In this document: positions 30,424 to 39,767 of the stretch, one piece after another
Layout: every line of letters starts with the position of its first letter
Numbering within the stretch: position 1 is the first letter of the stretch
From: a virus
Direction: 5' to 3' (one strand)
DNA: 42,967 nt
Virus record (IMG/VR): IMGVR_UViG_3300020215_000086
Location: 1 to 42,967 of that record
Notes under the pieces: model-generated
What the model saw: the letters and a program-made list of their open reading frames with translations, nothing else
Told to the model about the DNA's origin: nothing
Databases searched by the model: none
Position numbers and translations under genes: made by a program

Positions 30424-31871
30424 CGAGAGAACCCTCCAGCTTCGCCATGAATTTGAAACCCGCCGAGACGGAATGAACTGCCTGCGGCAGCCGAGATTTT
30501 AAGTTGCATGTTGTTGGCAACTCGGTTTCCGTTGTCAATGTAGAGCTTGCCTTCATCGAGGCCGGCGTTCGTATACGTCTGCTCGTAAGAAGCGGTTTCT
30601 GAGCTATCGTCCAGGAAAGCCAATTGGATCGTTACCGTGCCTGTAACATCCAGATCGAACTGAATCATCTGGAAGGTCTTTTCGATTTCACGGCTTCCGC
30701 AATCGAGAGGCTTTGTTTCGATGTAACTCGCTACTGTGTCGCCCGAACCCTGGATGTAAACAGTCGATTCGTTACCCAGGATGCAGTCGTCGAAAACGTC
30801 GGCTTCCTCTCCGAAACGCATTCCCTCATTGAAGATTGAAAAGGCCCTGGTTTTGTAGCCGTAGCCAATCGTGACCCAAGTGCCGTCAAGCAGTGACACA
30901 GTCCAGCACACCATTTGCGCGCCTTCGTCGTGATAGCCTCGAATGCGGTTGCTCAAGCCCCAATTCACATTGGCCTTTAACCACGAGCGGATCACAGGTT
31001 CATCAACGTAATCGAAGGAAATTCCGTCAGTCCAGAAAATCCCACGACGATGCAGGCCCCAATTAAGGCGGTTGTGCGAAATGACGCTGCGAGGATTTAA
31101 TGCGCCAATGCCTGTAAGTGCGGGCGAGAATGCAAAAACATCAGCCCCGCCAACATGGCGACACTGAACCATTTGGTCTTGCGAGTAGATCGCACAGTTT
31201 GGGCCGAGCAGCACGCCAGCACGAATACGGGAATCGAAGTCTCGGATAGGGTTGCTGCCAGCGTTCGAAGACAGGCTCGGCGTCCAGTCCGCAGCGTCGT
31301 CCATGTTGTCGAGGTCGGACCAGTACACCCGCCGGCCTGAAAGGTTCGTGTCAGCCAGAAAGAAATGGCTCATGTACTTCCACGCGACGCGCGCGTAGTC
31401 GATGTTGCCTCCGGTCACAGCCGGAACGAGGCTCGACATCGAGCCGGTGTTTTCATCTAGCTTAACGTTGTTCACACCGTCAGTGCTGATGATGTGGTCG
31501 CCCCAGGGAACTAGGAGACAATCAGTTTGATCTTGCGTGAGAATCTGTGTAAAACTGCCGCTCGCAGGCTGGGTGGCAAGTAGACTTGCGACTTCGTACT
31601 CCGTTTGCGGGCCGATGTAGCGGAACACGCCCGTGGTCGTGGCGATGTAAAGGCGTTTACGCGCGAGCGTGAAGCTCTGCGCCACATCGAGCGGCGAGCC
31701 TGTGAGCGTGCCACCAAGCACAAGCTCCGAGCGCGCCGGGGCGCTACGGGCGCTGGCATTCTCGAATCGTACGCTGCGGCCATCGCGCCACAGCGGAATC
31801 TGCTGCGGCATTAGCCCAGGACAAATGCCCGAAACCACCAACTCTGGCGAGGTTTCCCAGAGCTTTTTCAT
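30420..31871 (-). CDS. Tail hub/nozzle protein, P22 gp10-like
   Basis: 483 residues. Begins MKKLWETSPELVVSGICPGLMP... and continues RKRLYIATTTGVFRYIG, DNMDDAADWTPSLSS, SQDQMVQCRHVG and HRRGIFWTDGISFDYVDEPV. These 'A..TxxGVYR', 'YWSDLDN...W' and 'GxxWTDG' elements belong to beta-propeller tail proteins related to P22 gp10 stabilising protein and T7 gp12. It forms the tail nozzle below the adaptor. Confidence 0.82.
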   Translation of the reverse strand: MKKLWETSPELVVSGICPGLMPQQIPLWRDGRSVRFENASARSAPARSELVLGGTLTGSPLDVAQSFTLARKRLYIATTTGVFRYIGPQTEYEVASLLATQPASGSFTQILTQDQTDCLLVPWGDHIISTDGVNNVKLDENTGSMSSLVPAVTGGNIDYARVAWKYMSHFFLADTNLSGRRVYWSDLDNMDDAADWTPSLSSNAGSNPIRDFDSRIRAGVLLGPNCAIYSQDQMVQCRHVGGADVFAFSPALTGIGALNPRSVISHNRLNWGLHRRGIFWTDGISFDYVDEPVIRSWLKANVNWGLSNRIRGYHDEGAQMVCWTVSLLDGTWVTIGYGYKTRAFSIFNEGMRFGEEADVFDDCILGNESTVYIQGSGDTVASYIETKPLDCGSREIEKTFQMIQFDLDVTGTVTIQLAFLDDSSETASYEQTYTNAGLDEGKLYIDNGNRVANNMQLKISAAAGSSFRLGGFQIHGEAGGFSR

Positions 31872-32593
31872 TCGAGAAGCTCCAATACAACACCAATCTG
31901 GTCGTAGCCCGGTGTAAAGTTAGTCCAGGCTATCGAACTAGAATCTGTGTAATCGGCCAAAAGATCAGAGGCGCTACTCATAACAATACCTGCACTCTCC
32001 GTTGCGCGCGAGGTCCAGCCAACTGGATCAGCTGGGGTTCCAGACGGATCACGATCCGTTACAAAACAGACGAGCCCACGGTAGGCGGCAGATTTAGCAA
32101 AGCCTCCAAGAGTAAGCGTGCTACCGCTTTCCACACCACTGCTACGAAGAGCGCAGTTTGAAACGCCTCGATAAACTTCTGTAAGCACTACACCAGCATT
32201 CAGCCCCATACCGAAGCCGGTGAACGTGGGCGGGCTTGAAATATCGCTCGCAGTCAACACCTTGACGTAAAAAGCCGAAACGTAGCTATACCAGTCCGTG
32301 CTCCACGCTCGCACGACCTTGGTCCAGCCTGCTTCGTCGTCGGGGGCAAAATTCCCGCAATATCCTGCAAACACGATCGCGAGATCACCATCCGAAGCTC
32401 CAGTAAAATCTGGAGTGTAGCTAGTGTTGACGCCGTCGCCTATGTGCGTCAGCACATGAGTCGCGTAGACAGGAGGATCAGGTTCCGGCTCCGGCTCCGG
32501 GTCCGGACTCGGATCGCTGCTGCCGCCAGGACGGAATGAGCGCACGGGCCTGCTGTACGCCATCCCCTTGTGCATAGGACGATTATGGCTCAT
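31868..32593 (-). CDS. Tail appendage-like protein with Pro-Glu linker
   Basis: 241 residues. A short head (MSHNRPMHKGMAYSRPVRSF) and a PDPEPEPEPDPP linker (about 30-41) lead to a beta-rich domain: GDGVNTSYTPDFTGASDGDL, FYVKVLTASDISSPPTFT and GLVCFVTDRDPSGTPA. The domain type (GxxxS...AGDLaivf...W) is common in tail fibre or surface proteins of phages. Function in host contact is inferred. Confidence 0.62.
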   Translation of the reverse strand: MSHNRPMHKGMAYSRPVRSFRPGGSSDPSPDPEPEPEPDPPVYATHVLTHIGDGVNTSYTPDFTGASDGDLAIVFAGYCGNFAPDDEAGWTKVVRAWSTDWYSYVSAFYVKVLTASDISSPPTFTGFGMGLNAGVVLTEVYRGVSNCALRSSGVESGSTLTLGGFAKSAAYRGLVCFVTDRDPSGTPADPVGWTSRATESAGIVMSSASDLLADYTDSSSIAWTNFTPGYDQIGVVLELLE

Positions 32594-33018
32594 CCGACGG
32601 TGTAGTGCTCAAGCAGGGCGCTGACGACGATACCGGCAGCCAAGGCCACCGCACTCGCAGCCCATAAGCTGTGGCTTGCCGGCAGGAATAGCGGCTCGTC
32701 AAAGTTGCCAAAGTTGGTAAACTCAGTCACTGTAATAACTTGGTTTGCGTTATAGGTGTACGCGGCCATGAGAACGGAGTCGATCAGATAAAGAGTCGTT
32801 CCGTTGTCGGGCGACACGTAAAGTTGCAGCTGGGCCGCCGATGCAAGAGTGTCTCGTGGCAGCGCCCAAACTTTCTTCACGAGCGAGCCGTCTGCTGCGG
32901 CGTCAGCAATCTTAACCGCATCGGTCGAGCCGCTACGCGCAGCCTTTGCCGCCGTTAGGATCGCGAACTTGATCCCGTTGTTCTGCGGCAGAACGTAGTT
33001 GTTACCAGTTTTTGCCAT
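32590..33018 (-). CDS. Small structural protein
   Basis: 142 residues. KTGNNYVLPQNNGIKFAIL, then SPDNGTTLYLIDSVLMAAYT and EPLFLPASHSLWAASAVALA. Beta-rich with a Gly/Ala end (AAGIVVSALLEHYTVG). Matches the composition of small tail-associated proteins; overlaps the next gene by four bases. Confidence 0.62.
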   Translation of the reverse strand: MAKTGNNYVLPQNNGIKFAILTAAKAARSGSTDAVKIADAAADGSLVKKVWALPRDTLASAAQLQLYVSPDNGTTLYLIDSVLMAAYTYNANQVITVTEFTNFGNFDEPLFLPASHSLWAASAVALAAGIVVSALLEHYTVG

Positions 33019-33027
33019 TGGTGTCTC

Positions 33028-33441
33028 CTAGCTCAAGAAGGCGTGGCAGAAGAGGAAATCTTCATCAATGTCCGCAACTACCGCGGCTTCAAGATCAGCA
33101 ATTCGTTCCTCGTGGTCCTCGATGTCGGAGGCGAAGCCTTCCAGCTGCGCCGCAGTAGGCGCAAGCCGCACACGCGAACCGACCTCCCAAGCGCGTGAGT
33201 TGGTCGATTCTTGGGCTCGTGTGCAGGTGAACGTAGTACCGTTGACATCGGTGACCTTGACAATCTCGGGGCTATTTTCGCCGTCGAAAATTGTCAGGAA
33301 GAAGTAGTTCCCATCGGAATCCGTCAGCGTCGGAAAGAGCGACGTGTCGGCGGAGTTAATCACCAGGCTGGTGTCTCCGACGTCGAAGTACTCTTCAACC
33401 GTGGACTCTGCAAAGTTTTTGAACTTCGGAAGGGCTACCAT
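33028..33441 (-). CDS. Tail fibre N-terminal-like protein
   Basis: 137 residues. NYFFLTIFDGENSPEIVKVT and FTCTRAQESTNSRAWEVGSR are the pattern of small beta proteins that begin fibre assemblies ('FLTLFDGxxPEIVkVT ... RAQEGTxAxAW'). The C-terminal helix DIEDHEERIADLEAAVVAD may be a coiled-coil trimer. TAATG overlap with the small gene upstream. Confidence 0.72.
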   Translation of the reverse strand: MVALPKFKNFAESTVEEYFDVGDTSLVINSADTSLFPTLTDSDGNYFFLTIFDGENSPEIVKVTDVNGTTFTCTRAQESTNSRAWEVGSRVRLAPTAAQLEGFASDIEDHEERIADLEAAVVADIDEDFLFCHAFLS

Positions 33442-33566
33442 TATCTCACCCTAGGCTGAATGACCGGACGAGCAAGCCGCGGAAGCGTGCCACCAAGGGT
33501 TTGAAGTCCCACGGCCTCTGGCACACGCTGCGGCACTCGACCATCACGGATTTTAATGTTAGTCAA
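33441..33566 (-). CDS. Short basic protein with TTG start
   Basis: 41 residues starting TTG inside the last codons of the adaptor gene and ending in TAATG with the fibre-like gene. Sequence is basic and Pro-rich (MTNIKIRDGRVPQRVPEAVG, ending LARPVIQPRVR). The precise couplings and lack of other content in the 117-base gap argue for a real minigene. Confidence 0.5.
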   Translation of the reverse strand: MTNIKIRDGRVPQRVPEAVGLQTLGGTLPRLARPVIQPRVR

Positions 33567-34215
33567 GGTCGATGCCTCCCTCAGGAGTAAAGAGCATCGC
33601 AGAAGCGTAATCGCTGTCGGCCATTTCCTCGTCAGCTATCAAGAGGCTGCGGTAGGCTTCGTCCCGCATGCCCTGAAGCGATTGGCGCTGCCGCGAGTCT
33701 CGCAGGATGTGGGCCAGCCCCATCATAGCTTCATAGAACAGAGCATCTTCGCCGTTCTTGAGGAGCCAGTTCGTGGCGGAATCTTCCGTCGGCCAGGAGG
33801 TGTACTGATCGAAGAAAACATGAACTGTCCATTCTTCGTCAGGAATCTTGTTGAAAATCAGCCGACTAACGCCGTCGAGCTCATACCGCGTCGGCATACC
33901 CTCTTCTAGGGCAGTTTCTTCGTGATCAAGCCCACGCTTGACACGGTAGTATTCAGTTGTGCCGTCGCCATCAGCGTCTGCGGCGATGCGAACAAGCTTT
34001 ATCCGTTTGAACTCGTTCGGCGTGTCGATCACCCGAGGGTCGTCGGACTCCAAATCGAAGGTGAAAGTGCCGAATTTCTTCATGTACTGATATGTTCGAT
34101 TCTGCTCGATCTTTCGCGCAGCAGCTCGAATCGCATCAGTAATATCGTCGTCGACAGAGGTTCCCTTACCGATAGCTCGGCGAACCCTGGACTTCAATTC
34201 AGCTAAAGTCGCCAT
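33559..34215 (-). CDS. Head-tail adaptor protein
   Basis: 218 residues. N-terminal helices (MATLAELKSRVRRAIG, DITDAIRAAARKIEQNRTY), a strand domain (FGTFTFDLESDDPRVIDTP, MPTRYELDGVSRLIFNKIPD), and C-terminal helices (ALFYEAMMGLAHILRDSR). This is the layout of phage adaptor proteins such as P22 gp4/T7 gp11 relatives and the SU10 adaptor. It should dock under the portal. Confidence 0.78.
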   Translation of the reverse strand: MATLAELKSRVRRAIGKGTSVDDDITDAIRAAARKIEQNRTYQYMKKFGTFTFDLESDDPRVIDTPNEFKRIKLVRIAADADGDGTTEYYRVKRGLDHEETALEEGMPTRYELDGVSRLIFNKIPDEEWTVHVFFDQYTSWPTEDSATNWLLKNGEDALFYEAMMGLAHILRDSRQRQSLQGMRDEAYRSLLIADEEMADSDYASAMLFTPEGGIDLD

Positions 34216-34224
34216 GGGGCCGGA

Positions 34225-34242
34225 AGGGGGCCGAAGCCCCCT
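34225..34242 (-). terminator. UUCG-type hairpin after capsid genes
   Basis: On the minus strand AGGGGGC, loop TTCG, GCCCCCT. It lies between the decoration-like gene (stop 34252) and the adaptor start (34215), an ideal place for a partial terminator that separates abundant head transcripts. Very similar to 12261-12278. Confidence 0.65.
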
Positions 34243-34251
34243 CCCTTCTCC

Positions 34252-34668
34252 TTACGCTTCAGGATCGTACGGGACCAGCACAGCCGTAGCCGTGACCTTG
34301 CCCGTAGTGTCCGCAGCGTCGAGGCCGAAGCCGAACGCCGTACCCTTCGGAATGCGCCGCAGGACAACAGTGGCGTCGTCCATATCGAGCTCGGCAGAGC
34401 CTGTGGTGAACAGGGTGTCGAGCGGAACGCCGTCGATATAGGCATCCGGGTCAGCGATGCTTCCAAGATTCAGCCCGGTGCTCGTGTGGGTAAACTGAGT
34501 GTCCACATGAACGTGCACAGAGTGAATGTAGAGATCGCAGGGCGCAACCCAAATAGTACCTTGTTGCGCGGAGGCCGCGTTGGTCAGGCGACCGGAGGTG
34601 ATGATGAGCCGGCCAGAACCGTCCCAAACCTCCGAGCCCGAACGGTGAGCGTCAGAACGAGGTGACAT
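34252..34668 (-). CDS. Decoration-like structural protein
   Basis: 138 residues. Polar N-terminal tail then a beta-rich body: TIWVAPCDLYIHSVHVHVDT, GLNLGSIADPDAYIDG and TAVLVPYDPEA. It sits right after the major capsid gene, the usual place for a head decoration or minor head protein. A 12-base gap separates them. No sequence family is recognised with certainty. Confidence 0.65.
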   Translation of the reverse strand: MSPRSDAHRSGSEVWDGSGRLIITSGRLTNAASAQQGTIWVAPCDLYIHSVHVHVDTQFTHTSTGLNLGSIADPDAYIDGVPLDTLFTTGSAELDMDDATVVLRRIPKGTAFGFGLDAADTTGKVTATAVLVPYDPEA

Positions 34669-34680
34669 TGAGTTCTCTCC

Positions 34681-35904
34681 TTAGGAGTCAGCGATGCCTT
34701 GGTTCAGGCGGTGAATGACCATGTGGGTCGACTCGTGATGGGTTTCCATCGAGATTTCCCCGATGTAGCCCGACTTCTCGCCGTCAAGGCCATTGGACTG
34801 GAGGTCCTTCTGGTACTTGATGTCGTCGTCCTGGAACGTGACGAAACTGAGGTTCGCCATGTCGAGGATAACCAGCGAGGAGTTCAGGCCGTAATAAGCC
34901 GAGCCGCCCGTCGTTCCGCCCGTCTGCTGGTTGAACAGCGGATGGGACTTGAGCACCAGCTCTCCGTACGGAGTCACAAGCCGGGTGACTTGCATCCCGT
35001 ACTCTTTGACCCCGTTGTGGATTTGGTAGCTGGTGTTCTTCCGCACGACTTGTTGGATCGCCGTCAGAACTCGGTTGCCGCAGAAGCCCATCTTTTCAGA
35101 CGAGCCGTAGAGGAACGCAGTCTCCAGCCAACCTTCGAGCTCCGTCATGTTGAAGGTGCCGTCAGTGTTGGTCACGACGTTGGTCGTGATCTTCGAAAGA
35201 ACTCCGTCCATCGTGCGGACAGGCTTGCCGTTGAGCGTGCTTTCCGACCGCTTGCCCTGCCATAGCGCACGCTCGACATCGTTCATCATGTCTTCCATGC
35301 ACTCGCGTTTGGCTTCCTTGATCGCGTCGCCAGTGCGGAGACGGGTCTTGGCAGCCGTACGCGTGGCTTCCAGCGTGGACCGGAAAATCTGCGTGTAGTT
35401 GTAGACCTTCGTCGGGTCATGGCTCACGCCGGTCGGAGCGAGCGAACCTTCTTCGAAGGCCGAACCAATGCAGATGAAGTTCGGGTTCACGCCAGCGCCA
35501 TTGTAGGTGATGGCCTCGGTGGTAGAGCCAGCGAAGCCCCGAGTAACGACGAGCTCAGTGTCGGAAGTCGGGTCCTGACTAACGCGCACGATTTCGCTGT
35601 TTTGCTCGGACTTGAGCAGATCGCCGACCTTGAAGCCCTTGGCGCCGGAAACCACCGTCAAGGTCGAGTTCGTACCAGCGGTGGCATCGGCCAGGTTCGC
35701 GTTGAGAGCAACGCGCCGGGTCTGCATGCCCTTTTCCCACCAGTAGAACTCAGGGTCGTCAACCTTGCGCTTCTTCATGAGCGAAGTGAGCGCGGTCAGC
35801 GGAGCCGTACCGTTCGGCTTGAGGAGCATAATGCCCTCGCGCCAGTTCTTGGGGCGTTGGTCCGCCACAAAGTTTGAAGTGTCTCGAAGGCCCTGAATGG
35901 CCAT
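34681..35904 (-). CDS. Major capsid protein, SU10/DUF5309-like
   Basis: 407 residues, GAGG before the ATG. The start (GLRDTSNFVADQRPKNWREG) is followed by WWEKGMQTRRVAL, KVGDLLKSEQNSEIVRVS, a helix AKTRLRTGDAIKEAKRECME with VERALWQGKRS, and a C-terminal half with LVTPYGELVLKSHPLF and GYIGEISMETHHESTHMVIH. This order fits HK97-fold capsids of the SU10 type. Position between scaffold and adaptor, and no long delta domain (scaffold is separate), support it. Confidence 0.87.
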   Translation of the reverse strand: MAIQGLRDTSNFVADQRPKNWREGIMLLKPNGTAPLTALTSLMKKRKVDDPEFYWWEKGMQTRRVALNANLADATAGTNSTLTVVSGAKGFKVGDLLKSEQNSEIVRVSQDPTSDTELVVTRGFAGSTTEAITYNGAGVNPNFICIGSAFEEGSLAPTGVSHDPTKVYNYTQIFRSTLEATRTAAKTRLRTGDAIKEAKRECMEDMMNDVERALWQGKRSESTLNGKPVRTMDGVLSKITTNVVTNTDGTFNMTELEGWLETAFLYGSSEKMGFCGNRVLTAIQQVVRKNTSYQIHNGVKEYGMQVTRLVTPYGELVLKSHPLFNQQTGGTTGGSAYYGLNSSLVILDMANLSFVTFQDDDIKYQKDLQSNGLDGEKSGYIGEISMETHHESTHMVIHRLNQGIADS

Positions 35905-35916
35905 GGTTACGTCCTC

Positions 35917-36900
35917 TTAAAATCCAAGGACTTCCCGGATTTCGTCCGAGATGTCCGGGGTTTGCGATACCCGCACCGACGATCCAGGCGAAAACGGCTG
36001 AGGCGTCGGAGGCGGAGGTGTGGGGTTTGGCGGAGGCTTCAACTGGACGCCAAGCTTTGCGAGAGTTTCGGCCACCTTTTCTCCAAGCTTCTTCCCGAAC
36101 TCAGGCGTGTACCGTTGGACTTTCTCTTCCTGCGCGAGGCGCAGGGCGAGTTGTCCGATCCACGGCTTGATTTCAGGAACATTCAACTCAGGGAACTGCC
36201 GGACGTAAAAGTCCTCGTGCATGTCCACGGTTTCCCGTTGGGCCTGAGTGTAGGCTTGGAAGTATTGCGGTAGGCCCTGTTCAACGAACTCGGCCATTTC
36301 AGCACGAACCCGCTTGTAGACTTGGTTCATGGTGCCTTGAACGAGTAGGTTGACAGCAACTCTACGTTCAGCCTGATCTTCCGAGGCGAGAGCATTCACC
36401 AAGGTGTCAGGGACTACGACATCTGCGAAGTAGTTCTCGGGCTCCGCGGAAGCGGACTCCGAAGAGCCTCCCGCAGGCGCGGACGGTTCCGCAGGGGCAG
36501 CAGCTTTCTCAATAATGGCCTTAAGGCCAGCGAGAAGCTCGTCGTTACCCGAGGCCGCCGGCGGAGTCTCCGGTTGCGAAGGCGCAGGCTGCGTCTCTTC
36601 GCCCGTCGGAGGGGTCGGGGTCGGGGCAGGTTCCGGCGTGGCCGGAGGGGGTTCTGCGGACGTATCCGCAAAAGGATCAAAGTCGAAAATGTCGCCAAGG
36701 GCTTTCGAGCCGAAGGCGTTGTCGGCGGCGTCAGGATTGGGCTCGGGGGCCGCAGGCGCTGGCTCTGGCGCAGCGGGAGGGGGTTCCGCTGCGGGCACCA
36801 TGCCGTCCGGAGACAGATAGACCTGCGGCCCTCGAACTTGTAGCGATAGGCTCGGAACGTTTCCGAGGCTATTCGGAATCTGACGTAGACGCTCGTTCAC
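35917..36900 (-). CDS. Capsid scaffolding protein
   Basis: 327 residues. Residues 36-155 are low complexity, rich in Pro, Ala and Glu (PAAEPPPAAPEPAPA); the rest is helical (NLLVQGTMNQVYKRVRAEMA, KKLGEKVAETLAKLGVQL) with another Pro-rich stretch and a short basic-acidic end (ISDEIREVLGF). This layout and the position directly upstream of the major capsid gene are typical of podovirus scaffolds. Confidence 0.78.
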   Translation of the reverse strand: MNERLRQIPNSLGNVPSLSLQVRGPQVYLSPDGMVPAAEPPPAAPEPAPAAPEPNPDAADNAFGSKALGDIFDFDPFADTSAEPPPATPEPAPTPTPPTGEETQPAPSQPETPPAASGNDELLAGLKAIIEKAAAPAEPSAPAGGSSESASAEPENYFADVVVPDTLVNALASEDQAERRVAVNLLVQGTMNQVYKRVRAEMAEFVEQGLPQYFQAYTQAQRETVDMHEDFYVRQFPELNVPEIKPWIGQLALRLAQEEKVQRYTPEFGKKLGEKVAETLAKLGVQLKPPPNPTPPPPTPQPFSPGSSVRVSQTPDISDEIREVLGF

Positions 36901-37117
36901 GGATTAGCTCCTCGATTCGGTCGAGCACTATGAGCCCGCCCTTGATTTGGCCTTGGAGCTTCCGAGCCTCGTTCAACCCCTCAGGGGTTTCGAAGTCTTG
37001 GTTGATTAAATGGGTGCTGCGGGATTCCATTTCCTCGCGCACGATGTCGAGAGCTTGGCGAAGCGCGCCACCCACGACTAGCAGGTCCTGTAAGTGTATC
37101 GCTTTTTCCCTGTTCAC
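36869..37117 (-). CDS. Small helical protein between portal and scaffold
   Basis: 82 residues, start overlapping the portal stop as ATGA, stop overlapping the scaffold start by 32 bases. Helical throughout (AIHLQDLLVVGGALRQALDI, KLQGQIKGGLIVLDRIEELI). Could be a head-assembly helper; unknown. Confidence 0.6.
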   Translation of the reverse strand: MNREKAIHLQDLLVVGGALRQALDIVREEMESRSTHLINQDFETPEGLNEARKLQGQIKGGLIVLDRIEELIRERASTSDSE

Positions 37118-39033
37118 GACATCATCCCTACAGGCACTGCGTCAGCAGACGGTTCCGGCGCCACTTGCACCTTGAAGCTTTCGATGTTTTCCGCACCTCC
37201 TAGCTTTGCGACCCACTCGAAAATCTTGGGAACTGAGAACTGAGAGCGGAGCTCAGGGTCCTGAGCGACTCCCATCAGGATTTCTTTCCAGATTTCAAGC
37301 AACGCCACCCGATCTAACGGGAGTGTACCATCATGGGTGGGGAAATAGAAGTCGCCCATGATGTCGGCGGGTCCAATAACCGACGGCCCGTCAAGACCGG
37401 ACTGTCCAAGCACCGAGACATAAACTTCTTGCGAGAGCTTGGATTGTAGGTTTAAGCTCATCTGTTCTGTGAGGTCGGTAATCCCGTTGGCTGAAATCAA
37501 TCTCGCTTGGGCTGCAAGGCGGGAGCTTCCAGCCTCGATTGATGTACGAACCTCGGTTGCGGTCTTTCGACCTCCGGGGTCTTGCAGCCCGCGGATATTA
37601 TCGCCAACGCCCGTAATCGTATCGGCGACTCGTTGGAAGATTTGCAGCGCACCGAAGTGTCCTTGTGTTACGTCTTGGATTTGGAGCTGCATGACGGCTT
37701 GCCGCACGTCCTGGCCGATAGCAGAACGCTTCAGCCGAATGAGTTTGCCCGGCTCAGGATTCTTGAGGTCCTGCTGCTCGATCATCGAGGGATCGTAGAT
37801 GAACGAGTTGTTCAGCGCGGCACGGACGTTGTGGATGTGGGAGTTCAAGAGCCAGGAAAGAGTATCCTGGATAGGACCAACGAAATCGACAAGGCCAGGC
37901 TGGCCAAAACCGTAGCCGAAAGTGTTAGGCTCGGAGACGGCCACAGGATGCATATCGAATTCAGCATCGAGAGGTTCGAGCTGCACGATCTGCTGCTTGT
38001 TAACGATGCCGATGAGCCAACGCTCGGGGAAGGTTGACGGGCCAAGACCAAGCTCCTTCGGGATGATAATGCAAGACCCCTGGTCGAACTGGTAGTATGG
38101 CAAGCCCGCATGGCTGTTGCTCATAGCGGCAACGCCGTCCCCGCCAGTCCATCGACCCCGAGCACTTTCATTATTTCCACTGTTCCAGCCGATCGCCGAA
38201 GGACTCAGCGGGGTGACCTTCTCGATATAGCGGATTTGACCTTGGGCTTGGGCAGAAAGCAGCTCGTGCTTACCGACGAAAGCCCGCCAGAAGACATACT
38301 CGCCTTTGCGGGCGACCTGATCCATGGGGACGTTGGGATCGGGGAAGAACATGAAGGGATCGACAGCCTCGACCTCGTTCCCTTCGAAAACCAGCTTGTT
38401 GACTTGCTGGCGCTGATACCCGGATTGATCGCCCTTTATCCGAGCGATGAGGCCCGGAAGGCCCGAGGGCGGCACTAGGATCGAGCGCTTCGCCATCTTG
38501 CGCTTCCACAATGTACGGAGAACGCTGACGCCGTAGACTTGACCGTCCATGAAGAACTGAAACAGCCAGCGCACGAGCCGAGTTGTATCGGCATTCCACT
38601 GCAAAAGCCGTTCCTGGTTCAGCGCAGCCCGCACGGACTCCTTTTTTGAGGAGGCCACCTGGAACATCGGCTTCCGCCCGCAGAAGGTGTGCAGGTGGTA
38701 AGTCACGATAGTCCAAGCGTTCGCGTAGGCGTACGGGAACGTGATGCTGACGGGCGACGGCGGCTTCTTGTCCTTGTTCATTTGCTCAAGGATTCGCTCG
38801 TAATCCGGCAGGTCGATGTACGCCTGCATCTTGAGCTCGTTCGCCCGCCAGCGGGAGTGAAAGACTTTCATCCGCTCTTCACTGGCACGGAGCCGTGCGG
38901 AGAAGTACTGAAGCAGCTTGTCGTGGTACTGCTTGTCCGCCAAGCGGTCCATGACGGGCACGTCAGTTTGCGTGGCGACAGGAGGCATCGGGGCGCCACG
39001 CTCGAGGCCGAGGAAGAGGTCTTGCTGATCCAT
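37114..39033 (-). CDS. Portal protein
   Basis: 639 residues. Helical N-terminus (KLLQYFSARLRASEERMKVF), YANAWTIVTYHLHTFCG, DPFMFFPDPNVPMDQVARKG, VSEPNTFGYGFGQPGLVDFV and QDTLSWLLNSHIHNVRAALN, PGGRKTATEVRTSIEAGSSR. The set, with the 'FFPDP' and 'RTATEV' elements, marks SU10-like portals. It forms the dodecameric DNA channel at the head vertex. TAATG or ATGA junctions with both neighbours. Confidence 0.87.
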   Translation of the reverse strand: MDQQDLFLGLERGAPMPPVATQTDVPVMDRLADKQYHDKLLQYFSARLRASEERMKVFHSRWRANELKMQAYIDLPDYERILEQMNKDKKPPSPVSITFPYAYANAWTIVTYHLHTFCGRKPMFQVASSKKESVRAALNQERLLQWNADTTRLVRWLFQFFMDGQVYGVSVLRTLWKRKMAKRSILVPPSGLPGLIARIKGDQSGYQRQQVNKLVFEGNEVEAVDPFMFFPDPNVPMDQVARKGEYVFWRAFVGKHELLSAQAQGQIRYIEKVTPLSPSAIGWNSGNNESARGRWTGGDGVAAMSNSHAGLPYYQFDQGSCIIIPKELGLGPSTFPERWLIGIVNKQQIVQLEPLDAEFDMHPVAVSEPNTFGYGFGQPGLVDFVGPIQDTLSWLLNSHIHNVRAALNNSFIYDPSMIEQQDLKNPEPGKLIRLKRSAIGQDVRQAVMQLQIQDVTQGHFGALQIFQRVADTITGVGDNIRGLQDPGGRKTATEVRTSIEAGSSRLAAQARLISANGITDLTEQMSLNLQSKLSQEVYVSVLGQSGLDGPSVIGPADIMGDFYFPTHDGTLPLDRVALLEIWKEILMGVAQDPELRSQFSVPKIFEWVAKLGGAENIESFKVQVAPEPSADAVPVGMMS

Positions 39034-39767
39034 TACTTTTTGCCTCTGAAACGTTCGTCGTACCAGGGATATTTGCCGCGATACGGAGTGATCGGCGACA
39101 TCAGGTCGTCTTTATCGCGATAGACTTTACCTTGCCAATACTCGATTTTTGGGCCGAAAAGCCGCTCGTACATTGCCTGTTCGAGCTCATCATAAGACCC
39201 TGCAAGAGGTCCACCATTATTTCGTGTTGCAGCTATGTCAGCGTCGAACTCTTCTTTACGAATGTCAGCTTTTGCCTCTCGACCACGCTTAACAGAATCC
39301 TCAGCAAAGCTACCCTTATACAGCCACTCGCGGAAGGAGTCGCGGACGTTCTTGGGACGATCAGCCGGGACGTTGCGAATGTCTCCTTTACGGCGGGCTA
39401 GTCCTAGGAGATATTCGACATTCTTCAAGTCTTCAAGGCGCTCGAAAGCTTGATCTAGCTTATCGTGGATCGCCTTTTGATTGCGGAGCTCTTCAAACGC
39501 CTCTTCAAGTTCATCGCGGTTGAGTGCGCGCAAGGCGTTAAGCTTTTCAACTCTACCAGCTTTCGGTCCTGGCATCACGAAAGGCACAGCAAAACGCACA
39601 GCTTTGTCAACCGTCGACTCCGGCTGCGGCACTGAGAACAGCTGATCGGGCAGAAGCTGCGTGTATTCCTTCGGAACGAGACCGCGACCAAAGTTAATCG
39701 AGTCGTTGGCCGCGTCAGCCGCTGCGCCAGCCCAGGTCCGCCACGCTTCGCGTTGCTTATCAGACAT
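39033..39767 (-). CDS. Unknown helical protein before the portal
   Basis: 244 residues. Start MSDKQREAWRTWAGAAADAA, a Pro-rich turn (VPFVMPGPKAGR), long charged helices (NRDELEEAFEELRNQKAIHD, KLDQAFERLEDLKN) and a Tyr/Arg-rich end (EYWQGKVYRDKDDL, RGKYPWYDERFRGKK). Coiled-coil character suggests a virion or assembly protein. No family recognised. Confidence 0.65.
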   Translation of the reverse strand: MSDKQREAWRTWAGAAADAANDSINFGRGLVPKEYTQLLPDQLFSVPQPESTVDKAVRFAVPFVMPGPKAGRVEKLNALRALNRDELEEAFEELRNQKAIHDKLDQAFERLEDLKNVEYLLGLARRKGDIRNVPADRPKNVRDSFREWLYKGSFAEDSVKRGREAKADIRKEEFDADIAATRNNGGPLAGSYDELEQAMYERLFGPKIEYWQGKVYRDKDDLMSPITPYRGKYPWYDERFRGKK

